Below, piece by piece: positions 53,087-61,921 of a stretch of DNA of 64,000 nt. The notes under the pieces were generated by a model. That model did not search any database, had not been told where the DNA came from, and saw only the letters and a list, made by a program, of their open reading frames with translations. Origin of the DNA: Sulfuritalea sp. (lineage in GTDB: Bacteria > Pseudomonadota > Gammaproteobacteria > Burkholderiales > Rhodocyclaceae). A program made the position numbers and the translations under genes. The DNA is taken from NCBI GenBank assembly GCA_016712985.1, contig JADJQA010000013.1:84157-148156 (forward strand). Direction: 5' to 3'. Positions within the stretch are counted from its first letter, which is position 1, and each line of letters begins with the position of its first letter.

Positions 53087-53727
53087 GATTTCGGCGAATC
53101 AAGGACTCTGGCTTCAAGAGCAAGAAACCGCGCCTGCGCAGTCTGTCTGCGCTGAGGCACCTTCAGGCGCGGTGAAATCGCACCAGAGCGGATTGGCCAC
53201 CGGAACAGTAGTGCCAGTTCCGGCGTCTTCACTGACGCCCCATGTTGCCGTGCGCAAATGCGTTCTCATGCGTACCAATTCGTCAATATGATTCAGCTTC
53301 GGCGACAATGGTTCCCGAGCGACAAGGGCAGAGCCACCAATCGCGGAGATCCTGGAATCAAGCCTCACGGATGCACTCGCGAGGATGGCGCTACTGTCCT
53401 ATACTGCGCCGCAAGACCACCCCCTCCCGGTGCAAGCAACAAGGGGAAACCCGCCGGCGTCGTCGCACCTCCAAGCTCCTGTGAAAGAAGAAAGCATCGA
53501 GACCGATACAGTGATCCTGATGCACGGTCTGTGGACGCCGCCCGCCGTCTTCGCTGGTGCCCGCCTTCGAGCGGCTGCTCGAGCTCGAAGATCGCGACCT
53601 GCCGCGCTTTTACCAGCGCGTCGTCGCACTTGCGGCACTCGGCAAGGAAGCCCGGGGCAACGCGCTGACCGGGCTGCTCCCTGCGCCATAGAATGGCGCC
53701 ATCGCGCATGGGAAAGGAACATCGTTG
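53087..53727. other. patchy region with gene remnants
   Basis: No intact gene can be supported. On the plus strand, GTG 53481 begins VKEESIETDTVILMHGLWTPPAVF, which looks like the N-terminus of an alpha/beta hydrolase but ends after about 25 residues. From 53557 another frame gives FERLLELEDRDLPRFYQRVV and ends LTGLLPAP at 53691, perhaps the C-terminus of another protein. On the minus strand 53114-53368 gives an 84-residue frame of unknown status. It looks like leftover pieces from deletions. Confidence 0.45.
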
Positions 53728-54765
53728 ATGGAATACACCACGCTGGGCCGCAGCGATCTCAAGGTCTCCCGTGTCTGCCTCGGCACGATGACGTTCGGCA
53801 CGCAGAACAGCGAGGCCGACGCCCACCGCCAGCTTGATTTCGCGCTTGCGCAGGGAGTCAACTTCATCGACACCGCCGAGATGTATTCGGTGCCGCCGAA
53901 TGCCGAAAGCTATGGCAAGTCGGAAGTCCATGTCGGCAACTGGCTGAAGCGCCAGGCGCGCGACAGGATCATCCTCGCCACCAAGATTTCGGGGCCCGGG
54001 CGCAGCCTGAACTGGATCAGGAACGGCGACCTGGCCTTCAACCGGAAGAACATCCGCGCCGCCATCGAAGGCTCGCTGGCGCGGCTGCAAACCGATTACG
54101 TGGACCTGTACCAGTTGCACTGGCCGGACCGCAACACGCCGATTTTCGGCCAGTACCAGTTCGACCCGGCAAGGGAGCGCCATTTTGTGCCGATCGAGGA
54201 AACGCTGACGGCATTGGCGGAACTGGTCACGGAAGGCAGGGTGCGCTACGTCGGCCTTTCAAACGAGACGCCGTGGGGCGTGATGCAGTTCCTGCATCTG
54301 GCGCAGCAGCACGGTCTGCCGCGCGTGGTGTCGGTGCAGAATGCCTGCAACCTGCTCAACCGGACCTGGGAAATGGGGCTCGCGGAAATCGGCTTCCGCG
54401 AGAATGTGGCGCTGCTGGCCTATTCGCCGCTGGGCTTCGGCCTGTTGTCGGGCAAGTACCTGGCCGATCCCCAGGCGAGCGGTCGCCTGACGCTGTTCCG
54501 GGGCTTTGCCCAGCGCTACTCGAAGCCCAATGTCCAGCCGGCCGTGGCGGCCTACGCCGAACTGGCGCGGCGCCACGGCAAGACGCCGACGCGGCTGGCG
54601 CTGGCTTTTGTCGCCTCGCGCAATTTTGTCGCCAGCACCATCATCGGGGCAACCACCATCGAGCAGCTTCGCGAGAATATCGATGGCTGCGCCGGGACCC
54701 TGTCGGACGAGATCGTGCAGGAGATCGAGGCGCTGCACTTGCGTTACTGCAATCCGGCGCCGTGA
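53728..54765 (+). CDS. tas: aldo/keto reductase, Tas-like
   Basis: 345 residues. NADPH-dependent oxidoreductase in a TIM barrel. MEYTTLGRSDLKVSRVCLGTMTFG starts the Tas group; the catalytic Asp-Tyr pair is in FIDTAEMYSVPP, with Lys in ILATKISGPGR and His in YQLHWPDR. E. coli Tas suppresses some tyrosine auxotrophs, but the natural substrate is unclear. Intact, in contrast to the decayed aldo/keto reductase at 34.3 kb, which is of another subgroup. Confidence 0.92.
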   Translation: MEYTTLGRSDLKVSRVCLGTMTFGTQNSEADAHRQLDFALAQGVNFIDTAEMYSVPPNAESYGKSEVHVGNWLKRQARDRIILATKISGPGRSLNWIRNGDLAFNRKNIRAAIEGSLARLQTDYVDLYQLHWPDRNTPIFGQYQFDPARERHFVPIEETLTALAELVTEGRVRYVGLSNETPWGVMQFLHLAQQHGLPRVVSVQNACNLLNRTWEMGLAEIGFRENVALLAYSPLGFGLLSGKYLADPQASGRLTLFRGFAQRYSKPNVQPAVAAYAELARRHGKTPTRLALAFVASRNFVASTIIGATTIEQLRENIDGCAGTLSDEIVQEIEALHLRYCNPAP

Positions 54766-54799
54766 TCCTTCCTGCTGGCTTGGAGGGCTCGGGACAACA

Positions 54800-55264
54800 T
54801 CAGCGGGAAAGCGCAGGCCTGGCTTTCCTTGCCGGCAAGGTCTCGACCGCCTTGGTTTCCGGCGTCTTCTCATCTTTGCCAGTGGCGGCTCCGGTGGTCG
54901 CCGCTTCGTTCTTCTGCGTCGGTTTAGGCCCCGCGTCGGCGGTTTCCCCCGCGGACTCCGGCGGCCGGTCACTTCCAGGCGGCAGCTTCATCGGGGAATC
55001 CGCCTTGATTTCTTCGATTTTGTTTTCTCGCATGTAGGCATCCATGTCGCGCCAGCCAGCATAGATGGCCGCTTTGGAGGACTTGCGATTGTTTTGATAG
55101 CACTCTTCAAGGGGGCGCGCTGTCTGCCGGCAGCCGCCGCCGACGGCTTTGCCCTCCGCTTCCTCGCGGGCCTGCTCCGCGGCCTGGTTTTCAAGGCCAA
55201 GCTGCTCGCAGCCGGCGAGCGGGGGCATCAGAGCAATCAGGAGCAAAGCGCGGCCGAGTTTCAT
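54800..55264 (-). CDS. predicted lipoprotein
   Basis: 154 residues. The signal MKLGRALLLIALMPPLAGC ends in a lipobox (PLAGC), so the Cys at residue 19 should be lipidated and the protein membrane-anchored. A helical region (YQNNRKSSKAAIYAGWRDMDAYMRENKIEEI) is followed by a Pro/Thr/Lys-rich disordered tail. No family recognised. ATG overlaps the end of the upstream MarR gene by four bases, so they are co-transcribed. Confidence 0.8.
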   Translation of the reverse strand: MKLGRALLLIALMPPLAGCEQLGLENQAAEQAREEAEGKAVGGGCRQTARPLEECYQNNRKSSKAAIYAGWRDMDAYMRENKIEEIKADSPMKLPPGSDRPPESAGETADAGPKPTQKNEAATTGAATGKDEKTPETKAVETLPARKARPALSR

Positions 55265-55779
55265 GTTCGTCGCGGGCGTGGTTTGTTTCCTGCTGCCGCG
55301 GCGGCACTTGTCTTCAGCAAGGCGAGCAGTTGGTAGAGCTGGCCGCGTTGCTTCTCATCCATCCCGCCGAACAGTTCAACCACCCATTTTTCATGGGCTT
55401 CAGCCATCTTGCGGAAGCTGTGACGGCCCTGCGGCGTCAGCTTGACGATGTAGGCGCGTCGGTCCTTGGGACTGTCTTCGCGTAGCACCAGGCCCTCGGC
55501 GACCAGTTGATCGGTGATTCCTGTCACGTTGCCTCCGGTAACCATCATGCGTTTGGACAGTTCGCCCATCTTGAGACCTTGCGGCGAACGCTCGAGCTGG
55601 GCCATCAGGTCAAAGCGCGGCAGCGTGATGCCGAACTCGGCGCGCAGGCACGAGCGGATGTGATTTTCGATCAGATTGGTGCAGGCCAGCGTGCGCAGCC
55701 ACAGCCGCAGGTCGGGCGCGTGCTCGGACGTGGCGCGAGTTTCGGTGTCGGACACGTCGGCAACCGGTTTCTTGGGCAT
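55261..55779 (-). CDS. MarR-family transcriptional regulator
   Basis: 172 residues from ATG 55779 (MPKKPVADVSDTET). The winged helix-turn-helix is in LPRFDLMAQLERSPQGLKMGELSKRMMVTGGNVTGITDQL, and the wing carries the signature DSPKDRRAYIVKLT. It probably binds an operator and is relieved by a small ligand. It overlaps the lipoprotein gene downstream. Targets unknown; the enoyl-CoA hydratase and hydroxyacyl-CoA dehydrogenase genes are 2.3 kb away. Confidence 0.9.
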   Translation of the reverse strand: MPKKPVADVSDTETRATSEHAPDLRLWLRTLACTNLIENHIRSCLRAEFGITLPRFDLMAQLERSPQGLKMGELSKRMMVTGGNVTGITDQLVAEGLVLREDSPKDRRAYIVKLTPQGRHSFRKMAEAHEKWVVELFGGMDEKQRGQLYQLLALLKTSAAAAAGNKPRPRRT

Positions 55780-55921
55780 GTGCTTGAAGCGCTTGCGGGT
55801 GCAGCGCGATTTGTATATATCGACGCTTAAAATATCAAAAGACGCCCTTTTTCGCAACCTATATGAAGGCAGAATGAGATGATGCGGGGGCTCCAACAAG
55901 CTTTGCCCGCGCCGTCAGGCG

Positions 55922-56389
55922 TCACTCCGACAGCAGATCCGGGTTAAGCACCGCTCGCAGCACGGCTTGTGTTTCGCCGTTGCGCACCCGGCTGGAGAAC
56001 CACCAGACACCGCCTTTCTTGACCGACCAGTCAGCTTCCGCGCCGCCAAGCAGCAGTGCCGCGACGCGCCCCAGGGTCGGCTGATGCCCGATAACCAGCA
56101 CGGCGCCATTCCGCGCTGGCCAGCCGGCGACGCTCAATACATCCTTCGCTGAAGCGCCGATGCCGAGCCTGGGCTCGATTTCGTGGCTCAGTTCCAGCGC
56201 ATACGCCGTTTGCTGGGTGCGTTCGGCGGGGCTGACCAGGATCTTGCGCTTGCGCGGCAAATGTTGGTGCAGCCAGCGCGCCACCTGCTTCGCCTGCTTC
56301 TCGCCGCGCGGGGTCAGACGCCGCTTGTCATCGCTCAGGGTGCCATCGCTTTCTTCGGCTTCGGCGTGACGCCAGAGTATCAGGTCCAT
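55922..56389 (-). CDS. sixA: phosphohistidine phosphatase SixA
   Basis: 155 residues. MDLILWRHAEAEES carries the RHG-type phosphatase motif (RHAE). LSDDKRRLTPRGEKQA, SPAERTQQTA and VIGHQPTLG with the second catalytic His complete the histidine phosphatase fold. E. coli SixA removes phosphate from the histidine of HPt or PTS domains. Next to it is the CYTH-CHAD gene, with which it commonly neighbours. Confidence 0.92.
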   Translation of the reverse strand: MDLILWRHAEAEESDGTLSDDKRRLTPRGEKQAKQVARWLHQHLPRKRKILVSPAERTQQTAYALELSHEIEPRLGIGASAKDVLSVAGWPARNGAVLVIGHQPTLGRVAALLLGGAEADWSVKKGGVWWFSSRVRNGETQAVLRAVLNPDLLSE

Positions 56390-56456
56390 CGATGAGTCTC
56401 CGTTGTGGGTACGTGCTGAAGGCGGGCGGTTGCGTGATTTCGTGTGAACCCGGCGC

Positions 56457-57887
56457 TCAGCCCAGTCGTGGCAGGCGCAGCCGTTCCAGGCGCGCTCGTT
56501 CTCGCGAGATGCGCGCCAGCAGGTTCGCGTAGCGGGACCCATGCCAGCCGCCGATCAGCGTCACCGCCTCGCGCAGTCGGGGGTCGTCTCCGGCGCTTTC
56601 CATCAGCATGGCGCCGGCACTGCTCAGATCATTTAGCTGGCCGAGTGTTTCCTTGACTGCCGCCAGATGCTTCATCACGCGACGCAGGCTGCGCTGCGCC
56701 GTGAGGGGCGCAAACAACTCCAGCGCCCTGTGCAGGCGTTTTACGCCGATTGCTAGCGCGTGCAGCGATGCTGGATGGCCGGCATCGGCCGCGGCCGCCA
56801 GCCGCCCCAGATCCTTGCCCAGGCGCGTCAAGCGCTGGGCGGCGAAGCCGAGCAGGGGGACGATTGCCGGATCTGCCAGCGAAACGCGGTGCAGCGCTTC
56901 GAGCGCGGCCAGCAGTGCGCGCCCATGGTCGGGCGCCGCGAGCAAGTCAATGGCCTGCGCACGGGCCGCGTAACGGCGGTTGGTGATATCGCCGGCAAGC
57001 GCAGGTAGCCTTGGTTCATCGGGCAGGGCATCCAGTACCGGGTTGACAATTTCGCTTAGCAGGACGTCGAGGTCGCGTGCGCGGTCAAGCTGCCCCGTCA
57101 ACGTGGAGAACGGCTCGCGCAGGGAGTTGGCAAGATGCTCCGGCAGTACCGGAGCGAAAAGCCGCAACGCCGCGCGCAGCCGTCGCATGGCGAGGCGCAT
57201 TTGGTGGATGTATTCCGGGTCGTCACTGCCCAGGGCACCCTGATGATTCTGCTGCAGGTGTTCGAAACAGGCCAGCGCAATGCACCGGAATCCATCGAGC
57301 GCCGGCATTGACGCTGACAGGGCGATGGGTTGCGCCGTGGCGCGCCGGGCGAGTTGGGCTGCCAGGCCGAAAATCGCCTGTACCGGCGCGCCGGCAAGCT
57401 CCAGCTCGACTTCCGAAATGGCCTCCCGACGTCCATTGGCGATGATCCAGCCGCGATCCAGGGTCAGCAGGACGGCGCCGGGAGCGGCGAGGAATTTCCA
57501 GGTGACGCGGCGAAAGCGCGTTTCGCAGATGGGCACGATGCGAGCCAGCAGCTTGGGCCGTTGCAGCCAATCACGCACGGCCGCCTGGTCGATGGGCGAG
57601 AAGTCGAAATGCCCATGGTAAGGCGTTTCCCACTCTGGACGGCTGCTCAGGCCGGCGGCCGATCTGCCCGCCAGCTTGACAGTTTGCAGCCAGTCGCGCC
57701 CCTTGCGGCGCAGACGCAGGGCAATACCGCGGCGACGCAGCGAAAGCTCACTCGTGTCGTAATAGATGTTGTCCAGCGTCTGGACATGACGTTCCGCAGC
57801 CTGTTTCAACAGCGGGTGGCGCAGGAAGCGCGACTGGTGGTCCTCGGCCAGTGCCAGCTTGAGTTCGACTTCTTCGGCCATGGCCAT
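56457..57887 (-). CDS. CYTH and CHAD domain protein (inorganic triphosphatase-like)
   Basis: 476 residues. The N-terminal CYTH domain has the ExExK motif in EEVELKLAL (residues 5-11) and the Arg/Lys-lined tunnel pattern LRLRRKGRDWLQTVK. This fold hydrolyses triphosphate. The C-terminal CHAD domain (from about residue 215) is helical and basic with conserved His/Arg, and is thought to bind polyphosphate. Related E. coli YgiF is an inorganic triphosphatase. It fits the phosphate-anhydride theme of this window. Confidence 0.9.
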   Translation of the reverse strand: MAMAEEVELKLALAEDHQSRFLRHPLLKQAAERHVQTLDNIYYDTSELSLRRRGIALRLRRKGRDWLQTVKLAGRSAAGLSSRPEWETPYHGHFDFSPIDQAAVRDWLQRPKLLARIVPICETRFRRVTWKFLAAPGAVLLTLDRGWIIANGRREAISEVELELAGAPVQAIFGLAAQLARRATAQPIALSASMPALDGFRCIALACFEHLQQNHQGALGSDDPEYIHQMRLAMRRLRAALRLFAPVLPEHLANSLREPFSTLTGQLDRARDLDVLLSEIVNPVLDALPDEPRLPALAGDITNRRYAARAQAIDLLAAPDHGRALLAALEALHRVSLADPAIVPLLGFAAQRLTRLGKDLGRLAAAADAGHPASLHALAIGVKRLHRALELFAPLTAQRSLRRVMKHLAAVKETLGQLNDLSSAGAMLMESAGDDPRLREAVTLIGGWHGSRYANLLARISRERARLERLRLPRLG

Positions 57888-58085
57888 TTCCGCAATCGAA
57901 AGGCCGCATTATCCATGATCGGCGCGCAATCCGATCTCGCGTGTCCTTTCCCTCCGGCGATCCCTGACCTATACTATATGCATCAGCCAACCACGTCGGT
58001 CCATGCATGGCGTTTTCGTGCCATGCCGCCCGCGTTAACGCCGCCGGCATTCAACCAACCAAGCCAACTTAGAAGGAGCATCACA

Positions 58086-58862
58086 ATGACTTACGAGAAT
58101 ATCCAGGTCGAAACCCGCGGCCCGGTGGCCCTGATCACCCTAAACCGGCCCAAGGCTTTCAACGCCTTGTCCGATGACTTGATGAACGAATTGACCCAGG
58201 CGCTGGACGCGGTCGAGGCCGACGAATCCGTCCGCGCCATCGTCCTCACCGGTGGCGAAAAGGTGTTTGCTGCCGGGGCCGACATCAAGGGCATGAAGGA
58301 TTATTCCTACATGGATGCCTACAAGAGCAATTTCATCACCCGCAACTGGGAGCGGGCCAGTCGCTGTCGCAAGCCGGTGATCGCGGCGGTGGCCGGCTAT
58401 GCGTTGGGCGGCGGCTGCGAGCTGGCGATGATGTGCGATTTCATCCTCGCCGCCGACACCGCCAAGTTCGGCCAGCCGGAAATCAAGCTCGGCGTCCTGC
58501 CGGGTGCCGGCGGCACCCAGCGGCTGACGCGGCTGGTCGGCAAGTCGAAGGCCATGGAACTGTGTCTGACCGGACGCCTGATGGATGCCGCGGAAGCCGA
58601 GCGTGCCGGATTGGTAAGCCGGATCGTGCCGGTTGCCAGTCTGCTGGAGGAGGCCCTGAAAGCGGCCGAGACCATCGCGGGCTTTTCGCAGCCTGCAGTG
58701 ATGATGACCAAGGAATGCATCAACCGTGCGTACGAGTCGAGCCTGGCCGAGGGCCTGCTGTTCGAGCGGCGGACCTTCCATGCCGTGTTTGCCACCGAGG
58801 ACCAGAAAGAGGGCATGGATGCCTTCGCGGGCAAGCGCGCGGCGGAATTCAAGCATCGCTGA
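58086..58862 (+). CDS. enoyl-CoA hydratase (crotonase)
   Basis: 258 residues. It hydrates trans-2-enoyl-CoA. AAGADIKGMKDYSY and CELAMMCDFILAAD form the oxyanion pocket, and one of the catalytic Glu pair is in FGQPEIKLGVLPGAGGTQRL. AGAAGGAG is a good ribosome site before ATG 58086. The hydroxyacyl-CoA dehydrogenase follows 45 bases later, making a beta-oxidation-type pair. Confidence 0.93.
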   Translation: MTYENIQVETRGPVALITLNRPKAFNALSDDLMNELTQALDAVEADESVRAIVLTGGEKVFAAGADIKGMKDYSYMDAYKSNFITRNWERASRCRKPVIAAVAGYALGGGCELAMMCDFILAADTAKFGQPEIKLGVLPGAGGTQRLTRLVGKSKAMELCLTGRLMDAAEAERAGLVSRIVPVASLLEEALKAAETIAGFSQPAVMMTKECINRAYESSLAEGLLFERRTFHAVFATEDQKEGMDAFAGKRAAEFKHR

Positions 58863-58907
58863 ATGCAGGAAACTTTTTAATCAAAACCAACTGGAAAGGG
58901 AACGGAA

Positions 58908-59804
58908 ATGGAAATCAAAAAAGTAGGTGTCATGGGCTGTGGCGCGATGGGTTTGGGAGTGGCGCAGGTGTGTGCGCAGGCCGGGATTCCGACGGTTGCC
59001 GTCAAGGCCACGCCGGGTTCGACGGACAAGCTTCGCGCGGGATTGGAGAAATCGCTGGGCAAGATGGTCGAGCGCCAGAAAATGACCGCCGAGCACCGGG
59101 ATTCCACGCTCGGTTTGCTGAAATTCACGACCAACGAGGGAGACGTTGCCGATTGCGATCTGATCATCGAGTCCATCATCGAGGATCTGGATGTCAAGAA
59201 GGCGATGTTCCAGCGACTGGAGGGAATCGTCTCGCCGCAGGCGATGCTGACCACCAACACTTCCACCTTGTCGGTGACGGCGCTGATGGCGGTCTGCAAG
59301 CAGCGCGACCGGGTGGCTGGCCTGCACTTCTTCAACCCGGCGCCGGTGATGAAACTGGTCGAGATCATCCACGGTTTCGAGACCTCGGACGAGGTCATCA
59401 GCACGCTGGATGGCTTCTGCAAGAAAGTCGGCAAGGATCCGGTCATCGTCCAGGACACCACCGGCTTCATCGTCAACCGCTTGCTGACCCCCTACATGCT
59501 GAGCGCCATACACCTGCTCGAAATGGGTACCGGCACCATCGCCGACATCGACCATGCGATGAAGTCGGGCGCCGCGCATCCGATGGGGCCATTCGAACTG
59601 GCCGACTATATCGGTCTGGACGTGGTCGAGGCGATGGCGCTGAACATCTACGCCGACGTACGCCAGCCGCATGTCGCCTCGCCGCACACCCTGACCCGTC
59701 TGGTCCAACTCGGCTATCTGGGGCGCAAGACCGGCAAGGGTTTCTACGATTACTCGGTCAAGCCGCCGGTCGGAAACCCGGCCCTGCGGCATCCGGTCGC
59801 CTGA
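58908..59804 (+). CDS. 3-hydroxyacyl-CoA (3-hydroxybutyryl-CoA) dehydrogenase
   Basis: 298 residues. GVMGCGAMGLGVAQVCAQAG is the NAD-binding Rossmann loop. TNTSTLSVTAL and LHFFNPAPVMKLVEII contain the catalytic His, and TGFIVNRLLTPY follows. It oxidises 3-hydroxyacyl-CoA to 3-ketoacyl-CoA. With the crotonase and a thiolase elsewhere it would complete a short beta-oxidation or butyrate-type cycle. Intact. A hairpin follows it. Confidence 0.93.
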   Translation: MEIKKVGVMGCGAMGLGVAQVCAQAGIPTVAVKATPGSTDKLRAGLEKSLGKMVERQKMTAEHRDSTLGLLKFTTNEGDVADCDLIIESIIEDLDVKKAMFQRLEGIVSPQAMLTTNTSTLSVTALMAVCKQRDRVAGLHFFNPAPVMKLVEIIHGFETSDEVISTLDGFCKKVGKDPVIVQDTTGFIVNRLLTPYMLSAIHLLEMGTGTIADIDHAMKSGAAHPMGPFELADYIGLDVVEAMALNIYADVRQPHVASPHTLTRLVQLGYLGRKTGKGFYDYSVKPPVGNPALRHPVA

Positions 59805-59819
59805 TCGCATGCAGCCCGC

Positions 59820-59853
59820 GGATGGCTTGCGCCGGGGACGGCGCAAGCCATCC
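59820..59853. terminator. very stable hairpin after the dehydrogenase gene
   Basis: GGATGGCTTGCGCC at 59820-59833 pairs perfectly with GGCGCAAGCCATCC at 59840-59853 across a 6-base loop. It is followed by GGCTTTC only, so it is a terminator with a poor T tract or a stabilising stem. It lies 15 bases past the stop. Confidence 0.6.
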
Positions 59854-59961
59854 GGCTTTCATGTCTCGCCCGGCGCCGCAACGGCGCTTCAGGCGGAGGA
59901 AATGGCCGCACCGGCCCATCGGCGCTTCGCCGTTCAAGGGCCGTATTGGTGCAGTGGCGCC

Positions 59962-61194
59962 CTATTCGTAGCGCAGTGCTTCGATGGGCAGCAGGCGCGA
60001 GGCTTTTCTTGCCGGGTAGTAGCCGAAGAATATGCCGACGGCGCCGGCAAAGCCCGCGGCTAACACGATCGAACTGCCGGAGAGCTCGGTGCGCCAGCCG
60101 GCGAGTTCGGCAATCAGCGTGGCGCCGCCGATGCCGAGCAGGATGCCGATGGCTCCGCCGATCAGCGACAGCGTCACCGCCTCGACCAGGAACTGGGTCA
60201 GGATGTCCCTGGCACGGGCGCCAACCGCCATGCGCAGGCCGATTTCGCGGGTGCGCTCGGTGACCGAAACCAGCATGATGTTCATAATGCCGATGCCACC
60301 GACCAGCAGCGAAACCGAGGCCACCGCCGCGAGCAGCAGCGCCATGACCTTCGACGAGGCTTCCTGCGCCTGAAGAATCTCTGAAAGGTTGCGCACGAAA
60401 AAATCGTCGTCCTGCCCCGGCTGCAGGCGGTGGCGCTGGCGCAGCAATTCGCGCATGCGCTGGTCGGCATCGTTCATGTTGGCGCCCTCGCTCACCTTGA
60501 CCATGATCGAGCCGACGCTGCGCGACTTGGCCATCGCCGCTCCCAGCACGCGCTTGCGTGCGGTGCCGATCGGCATCAGCAGGATGTCGTCCTGGTCCTG
60601 CCCGGTCATGCTCTGGCCCTTGCGGTCGAGTACGCCGACCACCGTGAGCGGCACCTTGCGCACGCGGATCACCTGGTCCAGCGGACTGGCATCGCCGAAC
60701 AGGTTCTTCGCCACGGTCTGGCCGATCAGCACCACCTTGCCGGCGCCATTCAGCTCCGCCTGCTCGAAGCCGCGTCCTTCGACGATGGCCCATTCGCGGA
60801 CCTCCAGATAGTCGGGGGTGATGCCGTAGAAGGTCGTGGACCAGTTGGCATTGCCGGCCACCACCTGGCCGGTGCCACGCAGCGTCGGCGCCGCGGCCTG
60901 GATCTCTTCGATCTCGCGGCCAATGGCGTAGGCGTCGTCCTCGGTGATGGTCGGCTGCGAGCCGGTGCCGCCGCGCGCACCGCCCGAGGTCATCGAGCCC
61001 GACAGCACCATGATGATGTTGGAGCCGAGGCTGCGAATCTGGTCCTCCACGCGCGCCTGGGCGCCGTTGCCGACGGCGATCATGATGATCACCGCGGCGA
61101 CGCCGATGATGATGCCGAGCATGGTCAGCGCCGAGCGCATCTTGTTCACGCGCAGGGCGAGCAGGGCGATGCGCAGGGTCGCGGCGAAGTTCAT
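59962..61194 (-). CDS. MacB-type ABC transporter permease
   Basis: 410 residues. One N-terminal helix (MRSALTMLGIIIGVAAVIIM), a large periplasmic domain, then three helices near the C-terminus (LLAAVASVSLLVGGIGIMNI, SLIGGAIGILLGIGG, IVLAAGFAGAVGIFFGYYPA): the MacB/FtsX pattern. Unlike E. coli MacB, the ATPase is a separate gene just upstream, overlapping by four bases. It works with the MacA-like adaptor to expel substrates or peptides from the periplasm. Confidence 0.92.
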   Translation of the reverse strand: MNFAATLRIALLALRVNKMRSALTMLGIIIGVAAVIIMIAVGNGAQARVEDQIRSLGSNIIMVLSGSMTSGGARGGTGSQPTITEDDAYAIGREIEEIQAAAPTLRGTGQVVAGNANWSTTFYGITPDYLEVREWAIVEGRGFEQAELNGAGKVVLIGQTVAKNLFGDASPLDQVIRVRKVPLTVVGVLDRKGQSMTGQDQDDILLMPIGTARKRVLGAAMAKSRSVGSIMVKVSEGANMNDADQRMRELLRQRHRLQPGQDDDFFVRNLSEILQAQEASSKVMALLLAAVASVSLLVGGIGIMNIMLVSVTERTREIGLRMAVGARARDILTQFLVEAVTLSLIGGAIGILLGIGGATLIAELAGWRTELSGSSIVLAAGFAGAVGIFFGYYPARKASRLLPIEALRYE

Positions 61195-61907
61195 TTCAAC
61201 TGCGCGGCGGCGTCGTTGGCGGCGTTGGGCTTGTCTTCGGTGACCTGGCCGTCGCGAAACGTGATGATGCGTCCGGCGAAGTGGGCCACATCGTTCTCGT
61301 GGGTCACCACGACAATGGTGATGCCTTCGCGGTTGAGCTGTTGCAGCAGGGCCATGATCTCGACGCTGGTGCGCGAATCGAGTGCGCCGGTCGGCTCGTC
61401 GGCCAGCACCAGTTGCGGATCATTCACCAGTGCGCGGGCGATCGCAACGCGCTGCTGCTGTCCGCCCGAGAGTTGCGCCGGGTGATGGTCCATGCGGTCC
61501 GCCAGCCCTACCTGGGCGAGGCGCTGTTCGGCGTGCCGCCTGCGCTCCTGGGGCGGCATCTCGCCGTAGAGCAGGGGCAGCGCGACATTGTCTTGCGCCG
61601 AGGTGCGGGCAAGCAGGTTGAAATGCTGGAAGACAAAGCCGAGCTTGCGATTGCGCATGCGCGCCAGTTCGTCGCCCGAGAGCTGCGAGACTTCCTGTCC
61701 GTCCAGCCAGTAGCGGCCGCCGCTGGGGTGGTCGAGGCAGCCCAGCAGGTTCATGAAGGTGGATTTGCCGGAACCGGACGGCCCCATCACGGCGACAAAT
61801 TCGCCCGCGGCGATTTCAAGGCTGACGCCGCGCAGGGCCGGCACCACATTGCTGCCCATGCGGTACTCCTTGGCGAGTTCCTCGACCCGGATCAGGGCTT
61901 GCGCCAT
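61191..61907 (-). CDS. ABC transporter ATP-binding protein, MacB/LolD type
   Basis: 238 residues. Walker A GPSGSGKST, signature LSGGQQQRVAIARAL, Walker B LVLADEPTGALD. It drives the permease with which it overlaps by four bases. The gene order adaptor-ATPase-permease on the minus strand is standard for three-component macrolide-type exporters. Confidence 0.94.
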   Translation of the reverse strand: MAQALIRVEELAKEYRMGSNVVPALRGVSLEIAAGEFVAVMGPSGSGKSTFMNLLGCLDHPSGGRYWLDGQEVSQLSGDELARMRNRKLGFVFQHFNLLARTSAQDNVALPLLYGEMPPQERRRHAEQRLAQVGLADRMDHHPAQLSGGQQQRVAIARALVNDPQLVLADEPTGALDSRTSVEIMALLQQLNREGITIVVVTHENDVAHFAGRIITFRDGQVTEDKPNAANDAAAQLK

Positions 61908-61921
61908 GGCGGCCAGCGCGG

